14,953 bases of DNA from Paracoccaceae bacterium (GTDB taxonomy: Bacteria; Pseudomonadota; Alphaproteobacteria; Rhodobacterales; Rhodobacteraceae). Shown piece after piece: positions 1-7,271 of the stretch. The stretch covers positions 1 through 14,953 of the forward strand of contig WFPZ01000266.1 of the NCBI GenBank assembly GCA_015487335.1, read 5' to 3'. Position 1 is the stretch's first letter; each line of letters begins with the position of its first letter. The position numbers and the translations under genes are program-made. Under the pieces are notes generated by a model. The model ran no database searches. It worked only from the letters and a program-made list of their open reading frames with translations, and was not told the origin of the DNA.

Positions 1-1440
1 ACCCTGCCGCACAACATCGAGGCCGAACAGCAGCTGCTGGGCGCGATCCTCACCAACAACGACAACTACGACCGGGTGTCCTCGATCATCGGGCCGCAGC
101 ATTTCTACGACCCGGTGCACGCGCGCATCTTCGAGGTGGCGGCGGCGCGCATCTCGAAGAACGCGCTGGCCTCTCCGGTGACGCTCAAGGCCTTCCTCGA
201 GGATGACGAGGGCCTGAAGGAGCTGGGCGGCCCGGCCTATCTGGCGCGGCTGGCGGGCGCGGCGGTTGCCTCCTTCGCGGCGCGCGACTACGCGCAGATG
301 ATCTACGATCTGGCGATCCGGCGCGAGCTGATCAAACTGGGCCGCGACATCGCCGAGAAGGCGGCCCGCGTCGATGTCAGCAGCGAACCGAGGGAGCAGA
401 TCGTCGAGGCCGAGCAGGCGCTCTACAAGCTGGGCGAGCAGGGGCAGGCGGAAACCGGCTTCCGCTCCTTCCTGCGCGCCGTCACCGAGGCCGTCGACGT
501 GGCCAATGCCGCCTACCAGCGCGAGGGCGGGCTGGCGGGGCTGGCCACCGGCCTGACCGACCTCGACCAGAAGCTGGGCGGCCTGCACCGCTCGGATCTG
601 CTGATCCTCGCCGGGCGCCCCTCGATGGGCAAGACCTCGCTGGCCACCAACATGGCCTTCAACATCGCCCGGCGCTACAAGCGCGGCCGCCTGCCCGACG
701 GCACCGAAGGCGCGGTGGACGGCGGGGTGGTGGGCTTCTTCAGCCTCGAGATGAGCTCCGAGCAGCTGGCCTCGCGCATCCTCTCGGAGGCCGCCGAGGT
801 GCCCAGCCAGCTGATCCGCCGCGGCGACCTCACGGAAGAGGAGTTCCGCCGCTTCGTCGATGCCGCCAAGGAGCTGGAATCCTGCCCGCTCTACATCGAC
901 GACACCCCCGCCCTGCCGATCAGCCAGCTGGCCGCCCGCGCCCGGCGGCTGAAACGCACCCACGGGCTGGACGTGCTGTTCGTCGACTACCTGCAGCTGG
1001 TGCGCCCGGCCACGGCGCGCGACAGCCGGGTCAACGAGGTGTCCGAGATCACCCAGGGGCTGAAGGCCATCGCCAAGGAGCTGGACATCCCCGTGGTGGC
1101 GCTTTCGCAGCTGTCGCGCCAGGTGGAAGCGCGCGAGGACAAGCGCCCGCAGCTGTCGGACCTGCGCGAATCGGGCTCGATCGAGCAGGACGCCGACGTG
1201 GTGATGTTCGTGTTCCGCGAGGAATATTACAAGGAACGCGAGAAACCCGCCGACCACGACCTCGACGCCATGGCCAAATGGCAGGACGAGATGGAGAGGG
1301 TCCACGGCAAGGCCGAGGTGATCATCGGCAAGCAGCGCCACGGGCCGATCGGCACGGTGGAGCTAAGCTTCGAGGGGCAGTTCACCCGTTTCGGCAACCT
1401 CGCCAGGCCCCATCAGCGCGGCGCGGAAGGCGCGTTCTGA
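1..1440 (+). CDS. dnaB: Replicative DNA helicase DnaB (5' end truncated by window edge)
   Basis: This is the hexameric 5'-3' helicase that unwinds DNA at the replication fork and binds primase. The reading frame is open from base 1, and the first visible residues (TLPHNIEAEQQLLGAIL) are the typical start of the DnaB N-terminal domain, so only about 10-30 residues should be missing; 479 residues are visible. The RecA-like motor domain follows. Its Walker A motif GRPSMGKT lies at visible residues 205-212 (bases 613-636), and the Walker B segment LFVDYLQLV lies near residues 325-333. The downstream SQLSRQVEAR and LRESGSIEQDADVV segments are the nucleotide-sensing and DNA-binding loop region of the family. 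A glycine-rich insert (RGRLPDGTEGAVDGG), between Walker A and the FFSLEM motif, is something I associate with alphaproteobacterial DnaB. There is no intein. The GTG at base 76 is an internal codon, not the start. Confidence 0.97.
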   Translation, partial: TLPHNIEAEQQLLGAILTNNDNYDRVSSIIGPQHFYDPVHARIFEVAAARISKNALASPVTLKAFLEDDEGLKELGGPAYLARLAGAAVASFAARDYAQMIYDLAIRRELIKLGRDIAEKAARVDVSSEPREQIVEAEQALYKLGEQGQAETGFRSFLRAVTEAVDVANAAYQREGGLAGLATGLTDLDQKLGGLHRSDLLILAGRPSMGKTSLATNMAFNIARRYKRGRLPDGTEGAVDGGVVGFFSLEMSSEQLASRILSEAAEVPSQLIRRGDLTEEEFRRFVDAAKELESCPLYIDDTPALPISQLAARARRLKRTHGLDVLFVDYLQLVRPATARDSRVNEVSEITQGLKAIAKELDIPVVALSQLSRQVEAREDKRPQLSDLRESGSIEQDADVVMFVFREEYYKEREKPADHDLDAMAKWQDEMERVHGKAEVIIGKQRHGPIGTVELSFEGQFTRFGNLARPHQRGAEGAF

Positions 1441-1503
1441 GCCCCGCGCCCGCGGCCCTGCCGCCGCGGGGCGCGCGCCCGGCCTGGCCCGCGCGGGCCT
1501 TTT
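1441..1503 (+). terminator. Tandem hairpins after dnaB, second one followed by TTTT
   Basis: Directly after the dnaB stop, GCCCCGCG (1441-1448) is complementary to CGCGGGGC (1465-1472). Next, GGCCC (1486-1490) pairs with GGGCC (1495-1499) around a GCGC loop, followed at once by TTTT (1500-1503). The second hairpin has the form of a short intrinsic terminator. It would separate dnaB from the alr operon. The T run is short, so termination may be partial. Confidence 0.55.
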
Positions 1504-1542
1504 GCCTTGCACCACGCGGCCTGCGCGGTCAAAAACGCCCCC

Positions 1543-2589
1543 ATGAGCACCGCCGAGCTGACCATCGACCTCGACGCCCTGACCGCCAACTGGCGCGCGC
1601 TGGACGGCCACGTCGCGCCGGGGGTGGAAACCGCCGCCGTGGTCAAGGCCGATGCCTACGGGCTGGGTGCGGCCCCGGTGGCCCGGGCGCTGGCCGGCCA
1701 GGGGGTGCGGCGCTTCTTCGTGGCGGTGGCCGAGGAGGGCACCGCGCTGCGCGAGGCGCTCGGGCCGGGCCCGGAAATCTTCGTCTTCTCCGGCCACATG
1801 GCCGGTGATGCCGTCGTGATCCGCGATCTCGCCCTGACCCCGGTGCTCAACTCGCCCGAGCAGCTCACCCGGCATCTGGAAGCCCTGCCCCGCCATCCCT
1901 TCGCCATCCAGCTGGACACCGGCATGAACCGGCTGGGCATGGAGCCGGGCGAATGGCAGGCGGTGCGCGAGGTGGCGCTGGCGGCCGGCCCGGCGCTGAT
2001 CATGTCGCATCTGGCCTGCGCCGACGAGCCCGACCACCCGATGAACGCCGCGCAGCTGGCGCGTTTTCGCGAACTCACCGACGGGCTGGGCATCGCGCGC
2101 TCGCTTGCCGCCACCGGCGGCATCCTGCTGGGGCCCGAGTATCACTTCGACATCACCCGCCCCGGCATCGGGCTCTACGGCGGGCTGCCCTTCGCCGCCG
2201 CCCGTCCGGTGGCGCATCTGTCCATCCCGGTGATCCAGATCCGCGAACTGGAGGCGGGCGAAACCGTGGGCTATTCCAACACCTGGACGGCCACGCGGCC
2301 CTCGCGGATCGCCACGCTGTCGGCGGGCTATGCCGACGGGCTGATCCGCGCCCTCTCGGGCCGGGCGGTGCTGTTTCACGGCGCCACCCCCTGCCCGCTG
2401 GTCGGGCGCGTCTCGATGGATCTGCTGACCGTGGACATCACCGATCTGCCCGACACGCCCGCATCGCTCGACATTCTCGGCCCGCACCAGACGGTGGACG
2501 ATCTGGCCCGCGCCGCCGGCACCATCGGCTACGAGATCCTCACCGCGCTGGGGGCGCGCTACCGCCGCCGCTACCGGGAGGGCGCATGA
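1543..2589 (+). CDS. alr: Alanine racemase
   Basis: This PLP-dependent enzyme interconverts L- and D-alanine in the cytoplasm and supplies D-alanine for peptidoglycan. The protein is 348 residues, a little short of the usual ~360. The N-terminal TIM barrel carries the PLP lysine K35 in VVKADAYGLG. The second catalytic base is Y263 in SAGYADG, and the substrate-binding RVSMD motif follows in the C-terminal beta domain. I chose the ATG at 1543 because the family signature begins at once (AELTIDLDALTANW). An in-frame TTG at 1507 would add 12 unconserved residues and would almost abut the presumed terminator. The stop codon overlaps the mlaE start (ATGA), so the two are probably translationally coupled. 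Confidence 0.96.
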   Translation: MSTAELTIDLDALTANWRALDGHVAPGVETAAVVKADAYGLGAAPVARALAGQGVRRFFVAVAEEGTALREALGPGPEIFVFSGHMAGDAVVIRDLALTPVLNSPEQLTRHLEALPRHPFAIQLDTGMNRLGMEPGEWQAVREVALAAGPALIMSHLACADEPDHPMNAAQLARFRELTDGLGIARSLAATGGILLGPEYHFDITRPGIGLYGGLPFAAARPVAHLSIPVIQIRELEAGETVGYSNTWTATRPSRIATLSAGYADGLIRALSGRAVLFHGATPCPLVGRVSMDLLTVDITDLPDTPASLDILGPHQTVDDLARAAGTIGYEILTALGARYRRRYREGA

Positions 2590-3368
2590 GCCCGCTGCAG
2601 CCCCTGGCCTCGGTCGGCCGTTCCTTCCTCGGCCTGATGGCGGTGATCGGCCGGGTGACACTGTTTGCCGGGGCCACGCTGGGCCACCTGATCCGCCCGC
2701 CCTTCTACCTGCGGGAGTTCCTGCAGGCGGTTCTCCACATCGGCTACTTCAGCCTGCCCGTGGTGGGGCTGACCACCCTGTTCACCGGCGGCGCGCTGGC
2801 GCTGCAGATCTACGCCGGCGGGGCGCGCTTCAACGCCGAATCGGTGGTGCCCTCGATCGTCGCCATCGGCATGGTGCGCGAGCTGGGCCCCGTGCTGGCC
2901 GGGCTGATGGTGGCCGGGCGGGTTGCCGCCTCGATCGCCGCCGAACTGGGCACCATGAAGGTGACCGAGCAGATCGACGCCCTCGTCACGCTTTCCACCA
3001 ACCCGATGAAATACCTCGCCGTGCCGCGGGTCCTGGCCGCCACCCTGGTGCTGCCGGCGCTGGTGGCGGCGGGCGACGTGATCGGGGTGATGGGCGGCTT
3101 TCTGGTGGGCGTCAACCGGCTGGATTTCAACGCCGCCGTCTATCTCAACAACACCATCGACTTCCTCGAAAGCTGGGACGTGGTCTCGGGGCTGATCAAG
3201 GCCGCGGTCTTCGGCTTCATCGTCGCCACCATGGGCTGCTATCACGGCATGAACTCGGGGCGCGGGGCGCGCGGCGTGGGCCGGGCCACCACCAATGCGG
3301 TGGTCTCGGCCTCGGTGCTGATCCTGGCCACCAACTACATCCTGACCGAGCTGTTCTTCTCCGCATGA
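2586..3368 (+). CDS. mlaE: MlaE-type ABC transporter permease (phospholipid / MCE transport)
   Basis: This is an inner-membrane permease of the MlaE family. It forms the dimeric channel of MCE-type lipid transporters that move phospholipids between inner and outer membrane. The 260-residue protein is hydrophobic throughout, with membrane segments near 48-75, 88-115, 147-175, 200-218 and 235-257. It carries the family's cytoplasmic coupling motif ELGTM..TEQIDAL at 120-133 and the preceding MVRELGPVLAGLMVAGR segment. It has no N-terminal STAS domain, unlike some family members. The start ATG overlaps the alr stop (ATGA), and its own stop overlaps the mlaF start in the same way. Substrate and direction cannot be read from sequence; lipid transport is inferred from the family. 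Confidence 0.93.
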   Translation: MSPLQPLASVGRSFLGLMAVIGRVTLFAGATLGHLIRPPFYLREFLQAVLHIGYFSLPVVGLTTLFTGGALALQIYAGGARFNAESVVPSIVAIGMVRELGPVLAGLMVAGRVAASIAAELGTMKVTEQIDALVTLSTNPMKYLAVPRVLAATLVLPALVAAGDVIGVMGGFLVGVNRLDFNAAVYLNNTIDFLESWDVVSGLIKAAVFGFIVATMGCYHGMNSGRGARGVGRATTNAVVSASVLILATNYILTELFFSA

Positions 3369-4111
3369 TCGAGCTGCGCGACATCCACAAGGCCTTCGGG
3401 GCGAACAAGGTTCTGCGAGGGGTGAACCTCACCGTCCCCACCGGCGAGAGCATGGTGATCATCGGCGGCTCGGGCACCGGCAAGTCGGTGACGATCAAGT
3501 GCATCCTCGGCCTGGTGAAGCCCGATTCTGGGACCATCCTGCTTGACGGGCAGGACGTGGCCGAGGCCGAGCGCGACGCCTTCCTCGCCCGCTTCGGCAT
3601 GCTGTTTCAGGGCGGTGCACTGTTCGATTCGCTCACCGTCTGGCAGAACGTGGCCTTCCGCCTGCTGCGCGGCTCGCTCAAGCGGCCAAGGGGCGAGGCC
3701 CGCGAGATCGCCATCGAGAAGCTGCGCCGGGTGGGGCTGAAACCGGAGGTGGCCGATCTCTACCCCGCCGAACTGTCGGGCGGCATGCAAAAGCGCGTCG
3801 GGCTGGCCCGCGCCATCGCCGCCGAACCCGAGATCATCTTCTTCGACGAGCCCACCACCGGGCTCGACCCGATCATGGCCGGCGTCATCAACCAGCTGAT
3901 CCGCGAGATCGTCACCGAGATGGGCGCCACCGCCATCACCATCACCCACGACATGGCCTCCGTGCGCGCCATCGCCGACAAGGTGGCGATGCTGCACGAC
4001 GGCGTCATCCGGTGGTCCGGTCCGGTCGAGCAGATGGACGACTCCGGCAATCCCTGGCTCGACCAGTTCATCCACGGCCGCGCCGAGGGGCCGATCGAGG
4101 CGGTGCGATGA
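3365..4111 (+). CDS. mlaF: MlaF-type ABC transporter ATP-binding protein
   Basis: This is the cytoplasmic ATPase partner of the preceding MlaE-like permease. The 248-residue protein has every ABC motif. Walker A is GGSGTGKS (34-41). The Q-loop region is MLFQGGALFDSLTVWQNV (79-96), which is characteristic of MlaF-type ATPases. The signature is LSGGMQKR (137-144), followed by Walker B IIFFDEPTTGLDP (157-169) and the H-loop histidine H195 in ITHDM. The ATG lies inside the mlaE stop region (ATGA overlap), so both proteins are probably made in fixed ratio. No gene for an MCE-domain protein (MlaD), periplasmic carrier (MlaC) or STAS protein (MlaB) is present in this window. Those parts, if used, must be encoded elsewhere. 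Confidence 0.94.
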   Translation: MIELRDIHKAFGANKVLRGVNLTVPTGESMVIIGGSGTGKSVTIKCILGLVKPDSGTILLDGQDVAEAERDAFLARFGMLFQGGALFDSLTVWQNVAFRLLRGSLKRPRGEAREIAIEKLRRVGLKPEVADLYPAELSGGMQKRVGLARAIAAEPEIIFFDEPTTGLDPIMAGVINQLIREIVTEMGATAITITHDMASVRAIADKVAMLHDGVIRWSGPVEQMDDSGNPWLDQFIHGRAEGPIEAVR

Positions 4112-4184
4112 CGCCCCCGCGCCTTCTTCCCTCCAGAAACACTCCCACGCGGCAGGCGCGGGCCCGCCAGGGCGCGCACGGCCC

Positions 4185-4616
4185 ATGAGCGCGCTGAAAT
4201 ACGCCAATCTCGCACTCGCGGTCCTGTTCCCGATCTCCTGGTTCGCGCCGCTGTTGCGCGCGGGGCTGCTGCCGCTGTTCGGCCTGTCGGAAATCACCGT
4301 CATCTCGGGGCTGCAGGCGCTGTGGCGCACCGACGTGGCGCTGGCGCTTGTGGTCAGTTTCCTGGCCCTCTTCGCGCCCTACCTGAAGGTCATCGGCCTG
4401 GCGCTGGTGCATTTTCACCTCGCCCGCCGGCGCATCCTGGGCGCACTCGAAATCCTCGGCCGGCTGGCCATGGCCGACGTGTTCCTGATCGCGCTCTACA
4501 TCGTGGTCGTGAAGGGCATCGGCGTCGGGCGGGTGGAAACCGCCTGGGGGCTCTACCTGTTCACCGGCTGCATCCTTGCCTCGCTGGCGATCGGCCATTT
4601 GACGCGCAGGCGCTGA
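4185..4616 (+). CDS. Paraquat-inducible protein A (PqiA/LetA)-like membrane protein, single-domain
   Basis: This is a 143-residue integral membrane protein with four predicted helices (about 5-25, 50-76, 94-112 and 119-138). The C-terminal half, LGRLAMADVFLIALYIVVVK (91-110) followed by VETAWGLYLF, matches my knowledge of the PqiA family core (an LGRWSMLDVFVLAL-like motif, then a GLY segment). E. coli PqiA and LetA (YebS) are about 420 residues with two such units, each preceded by a cysteine zinc ribbon. This protein has one unit and no CxxC motif. PqiA/LetA proteins work with MCE proteins in lipid transport, so its place 73 bases after mlaEF supports a related role (inference). No strong ribosome binding site precedes the ATG. 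It ends 17 bases before radA. Confidence 0.78.
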   Translation: MSALKYANLALAVLFPISWFAPLLRAGLLPLFGLSEITVISGLQALWRTDVALALVVSFLALFAPYLKVIGLALVHFHLARRRILGALEILGRLAMADVFLIALYIVVVKGIGVGRVETAWGLYLFTGCILASLAIGHLTRRR

Positions 4617-4633
4617 GCGGTCACAAAGCGGCC

Positions 4634-5998
4634 ATGGCGAAAGCGGCGACATTCACCTGCACCTCCTGCGGCACGGCCCATTCCAAGTGGTCGGGCCGCT
4701 GCGACGGCTGCGGAGAATGGAACACCATCGTCGAGGACAGCCCCCTCTCGGCCGGCCCGGCGAAGACGTCGCTGGGGGCGCGGCGGGGCCGGGCGGTTGC
4801 GCTCGGCACGCTTTCGGCCGAGGACGCGCCGCTGCCGCGCACCGGCTCCGGCATCGCCGAGCTGGACCGGGTGCTGGGCGGCGGGCTGGTGCCGGCCAGC
4901 GCCATCCTGGTGGGGGGCGATCCCGGCATCGGCAAGTCCACGCTGCTGCTGCAGGCCGCGGCCAGCTTCGCCCGGCGCGGTCTGAAGGCGCTCTATATCT
5001 CGGGCGAGGAGGCCGGCGCCCAGATCAGGATGCGCGCGCAAAGGCTGGGGCTGGCCGATGCACCGGTGCAACTGGCCACCGAAACCAGCCTGCGCGACAT
5101 CCTCACCACGCTGGAGGCCGAGCGCCCCGACATCGCGGTGATCGATTCGATCCAGACGATGTGGGCCGACAACGTGGAAAGCGCCCCCGGTTCCGTGGCC
5201 CAGGTGCGCGCCGCCGCGCACGAGCTGACCAGCTTCGCCAAGCGCAAGGGCGTGGCGGTGGTGCTGGTGGGGCATGTCACCAAGGAGGGCCAGATCGCCG
5301 GGCCGCGGGTGGTCGAGCACATGGTGGACACGGTGCTCTATTTCGAGGGCGAGCGCGGGCACCAGTTCCGCATCCTGCGCGCGGTGAAGAACCGCTTCGG
5401 CCCGGCCGACGAGATCGGGGTGTTCGAGATGACCGGCACCGGCCTGACCGAAGTGCCCAACCCCTCGGCCCTTTTCCTCGGCGAACGCGACGCGCCCGCC
5501 CCCGGCTCGGTGGTGTTTGCCGGCATCGAGGGCACGCGCCCCGTGCTGGTGGAGTTCCAGGCGCTGGTCTCTCCCACCCCTCACAGCCAGCCCCGGCGCA
5601 CGGTGGTGGGCTGGGACGGCGGGCGGCTGGCAATGATCCTGGCGGTGCTGGAGGCGCGCTGCGCCATTCCCTTCGCCGGGCTCGACGTCTATCTCAACGT
5701 CGCCGGCGGCCTGAAGGTGAACGAGCCCGCCGCCGATCTGGCTGTTGCGGCGGCGCTACTTTCGGCCAGAGAAGACGTTGCCCTGCCGGCCGATACTGTG
5801 GTTTTCGGAGAAATCAGTCTATCAGGAGCCTTGCGCCCCGTCGGGCAGACCGGTAACCGCCTCAGGGAAGCCCGGAAGCTGGGCTTTTCCCGGGCGATCG
5901 TCCCGGCGCGGAGCAAGGTCGGCTCGGGCGACGGTCTGGCGGTGAGGCAGCTGCCGGACCTGACGAGCTTCGTGGGCGAGAATTTCGGCGCGGGTTAA
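4634..5998 (+). CDS. radA: DNA repair protein RadA
   Basis: RadA is a RecA-related, DnaB-like branch-migration helicase that processes recombination intermediates. The 454-residue length is normal. The N-terminal zinc finger is intact: C9-x2-C12 and C23-x2-C26. Walker A is GGDPGIGKST (94-103). The RadA-specific KNRFG motif is at 252-256. The C-terminal Lon-like domain starts near 270 and contains KVNEPAADLAVAAALLSA; in RadA this domain is a non-proteolytic scaffold. The ATG at 4634 was chosen because it puts the zinc finger at the very N-terminus. Longer upstream reading in this frame overlaps the PqiA-like gene and has no RadA features. The last ~80 codons use unusually many A/T-ending codons compared with the rest of the window. 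Confidence 0.96.
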   Translation: MAKAATFTCTSCGTAHSKWSGRCDGCGEWNTIVEDSPLSAGPAKTSLGARRGRAVALGTLSAEDAPLPRTGSGIAELDRVLGGGLVPASAILVGGDPGIGKSTLLLQAAASFARRGLKALYISGEEAGAQIRMRAQRLGLADAPVQLATETSLRDILTTLEAERPDIAVIDSIQTMWADNVESAPGSVAQVRAAAHELTSFAKRKGVAVVLVGHVTKEGQIAGPRVVEHMVDTVLYFEGERGHQFRILRAVKNRFGPADEIGVFEMTGTGLTEVPNPSALFLGERDAPAPGSVVFAGIEGTRPVLVEFQALVSPTPHSQPRRTVVGWDGGRLAMILAVLEARCAIPFAGLDVYLNVAGGLKVNEPAADLAVAAALLSAREDVALPADTVVFGEISLSGALRPVGQTGNRLREARKLGFSRAIVPARSKVGSGDGLAVRQLPDLTSFVGENFGAG

Positions 5999-6003
5999 CA
6001 CGC

Positions 6004-6011
6004 GCGAGGAG
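6004..6011 (+). promoter_or_regulatory. Ribosome binding site deciding the cvpA start
   Basis: GCGAGGAG ends 8 bases before the ATG at 6020. The in-frame GTG at 6011 overlaps this motif and the TTG at 6014 is too close to it, so the ATG is the likely start. Confidence 0.6.
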
Positions 6012-6019
6012 TGTTGAGC

Positions 6020-6583
6020 ATGGAAGGTTTCACGATCATCGACGGCGTGGTGGCGCTGGTCGTCATCGTATCGGGCATACTGGCCTACTCGCGCGGCTTC
6101 GTGCGCGAGGCCCTGGCCATCGCCGGCTGGATCATCGCCGCCATCGCGGCCTTCATCTTCGCCCCGAGCGCCGAGCCCCTGGTACGCGAAATCCCCATCC
6201 TGCGGGATGTACTGGCCGAAAGCTGCGAACTCTCGATCATCGCCGCCTTCGCCGGGGTGTTCGCGGTTGCCCTCGTGGCGGTCTCGGTCTTCACCCCGCT
6301 GTTCGCCTCCGCCGTGCAGCGCTCGGCGCTCAGCGGGCTCGACCAGGGCCTGGGCTTCCTGTTCGGGGTCGCGAGGGGGCTGGTTCTGGTGGCCATCGCG
6401 CTGGTGGTCTACGACCGGGTGGTGATCGGCGAGCCCGTCGCCATGGTGGACGACTCCCGCACCGTCAGGATCTTTGCCAACGTGCAGGACAGCCTCAACG
6501 AGGCCGTGCCCGAGGACATCCCCGGCTGGATCGCCACCCGCTACGAGGAGCTCGTCGGCAACTGCGCCGACACCGCCCTGTGA
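6020..6583 (+). CDS. cvpA: CvpA family membrane protein
   Basis: CvpA is an inner-membrane protein named for colicin V production in E. coli; its biochemical role is unsettled. The 187-residue protein has four hydrophobic segments (about 6-23, 31-49, 73-97 and 114-131). It shows the family motifs AYSRGFVREAL (22-32) and LDQGLGFLFGVARG (107-120), with a soluble C-terminal tail. It starts 21 bases after radA with a good AGGAG site, so it may be co-transcribed with radA. cvpA lies next to purF in E. coli and many proteobacteria. Here they are close, but a secreted-protein gene and a strong structured element sit between them. Confidence 0.92.
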   Translation: MEGFTIIDGVVALVVIVSGILAYSRGFVREALAIAGWIIAAIAAFIFAPSAEPLVREIPILRDVLAESCELSIIAAFAGVFAVALVAVSVFTPLFASAVQRSALSGLDQGLGFLFGVARGLVLVAIALVVYDRVVIGEPVAMVDDSRTVRIFANVQDSLNEAVPEDIPGWIATRYEELVGNCADTAL

Positions 6584-6584
6584 T

Positions 6585-6637
6585 CCGCAACCGGGGCGAA
6601 TCATCGCCCCGGCGGCGCCCGGCCGCCTTGCGGTTTT
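6585..6637 (+). terminator. Branched multi-stem structure ending in TTTT after cvpA
   Basis: Immediately after the cvpA stop, CCGGGGCGA (6591-6599) and TCGCCCCGG (6604-6612) form a perfect 9-bp stem with an ATCA loop. A second stem, GGCGGC (6611-6616) with GCCGCC (6622-6627), overlaps it by two bases. Both are enclosed by CCGCAA (6585-6590) pairing with TTGCGG (6628-6633), and TTTT follows at 6634-6637. The position after cvpA and the T run suggest an intrinsic terminator with a three-way-junction shape. The T run is short and the fold has not been computed. Confidence 0.6.
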
Positions 6638-6768
6638 CCCGCCCTCACACGGGCCTTTCGCGAAATGTTGATCGCCGCACCCCGCAACCGGCGCTGCACA
6701 TCCGTGCCTGGCCCGGTAAAAGAGCGAAAGAAACGGACGCACAACCTGCAACCAAGCCGGAGCCCCGA

Positions 6769-7164
6769 ATGATGCTTGCCAGAATCCTTACCGCCGCAAC
6801 GCTGGCCCTGGCGCTGGCCCCCAGTGCCGCACTGGCCGCCGCCCACGGCAACGAGCTCGTGCACAGCCGCAAGTTCAAGGGGCAGGTCTACATGATGCAG
6901 GAAGACCACCTGTCTCTGTATTTCTACGCAGACGACGAGCCCGGCGTCTCCAACTGCTATGGCGAATGCGCCGAGAAGTGGCCCCCCCTGCTGCTGCCCG
7001 CAGGCACGAAGCTGGGCGAGAACTACACGCTGATCAAGCGCCGGGACGGCACCTTCCAGGCCGCCTACAAGGGCCGGCCGCTTTACCGCTACTACAAGGA
7101 CAGCCGCCCCGGCGACATCAACGGCGACGGCATCGGCGGGGTCTGGAGCCTGGCAAGACCGTAG
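6769..7164 (+). CDS. Secreted PF03640/COG4315-type protein (lipoprotein repeat family), unknown function
   Basis: This is a 131-residue exported protein. Residues 1-24 form a signal peptide: an arginine, a long Ala/Leu core, then ALA-AA as a probable signal peptidase I site, with no lipobox cysteine. The mature part shows the two halves typical of the 'secreted repeat of unknown function' family. The first half has LYFYADDEPGVSNCYGECA (50-68) followed by WPPL, with cysteines C63 and C67. The second half is KGRPLYRYYKDSRPGDINGD (101-120) ending GVWSLA. The biochemical role of the family is not established; the two cysteines could form a disulfide or bind a ligand. Two ATGs in tandem (6769 and 6772) both sit at acceptable distance from GGAG at 6759-6762. 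The gene stands between cvpA and purF with its own leader. Confidence 0.85.
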   Translation: MMLARILTAATLALALAPSAALAAAHGNELVHSRKFKGQVYMMQEDHLSLYFYADDEPGVSNCYGECAEKWPPLLLPAGTKLGENYTLIKRRDGTFQAAYKGRPLYRYYKDSRPGDINGDGIGGVWSLARP

Positions 7165-7200
7165 CGCCGCAATGCCCGGCGCGATCTGCGCGACTGGCTG

Positions 7201-7229
7201 ATGACAGCGGCGGCGCGAGGCACTATGAG
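7201..7229 (+). promoter_or_regulatory. Possible sigma-70-like promoter upstream of purF
   Basis: ATGACA (7201-7206) resembles the TTGACA -35 box at five of six bases. TATGAG (7224-7229) resembles the TATAAT -10 box at four of six. The spacer is exactly 17 bases. Transcription would start near 7236, about 35 bases before the purF ATG. This was found by eye in a 107-base gap and is only suggestive. Confidence 0.35.
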
Positions 7230-7271
7230 GGGGGCGACCCACCGCCCAGGGATTCGGAGCTGCCAGCTGCA

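Noticed and set aside
1363..2661. Long minus-strand open frame opposite alr
   Set aside because: It is the mirror of a well-supported gene, has no recognisable motif and an arginine/glycine-rich composition typical of GC-driven shadow frames.
4158..4167. Perfect palindrome GCGGGCCCGC between mlaF and the PqiA-like gene
   Set aside because: There is no T run, the loop would be too small, and GC palindromes of this length are common in such DNA. It is not convincing as a terminator or operator.
6585..6691. Direct repeat CCGCAACCGG at 6585-6594 and 6682-6691 as a possible attachment site
   Set aside because: It is only ten bases, with no integrase and no foreign-looking cargo between the copies; most likely chance.
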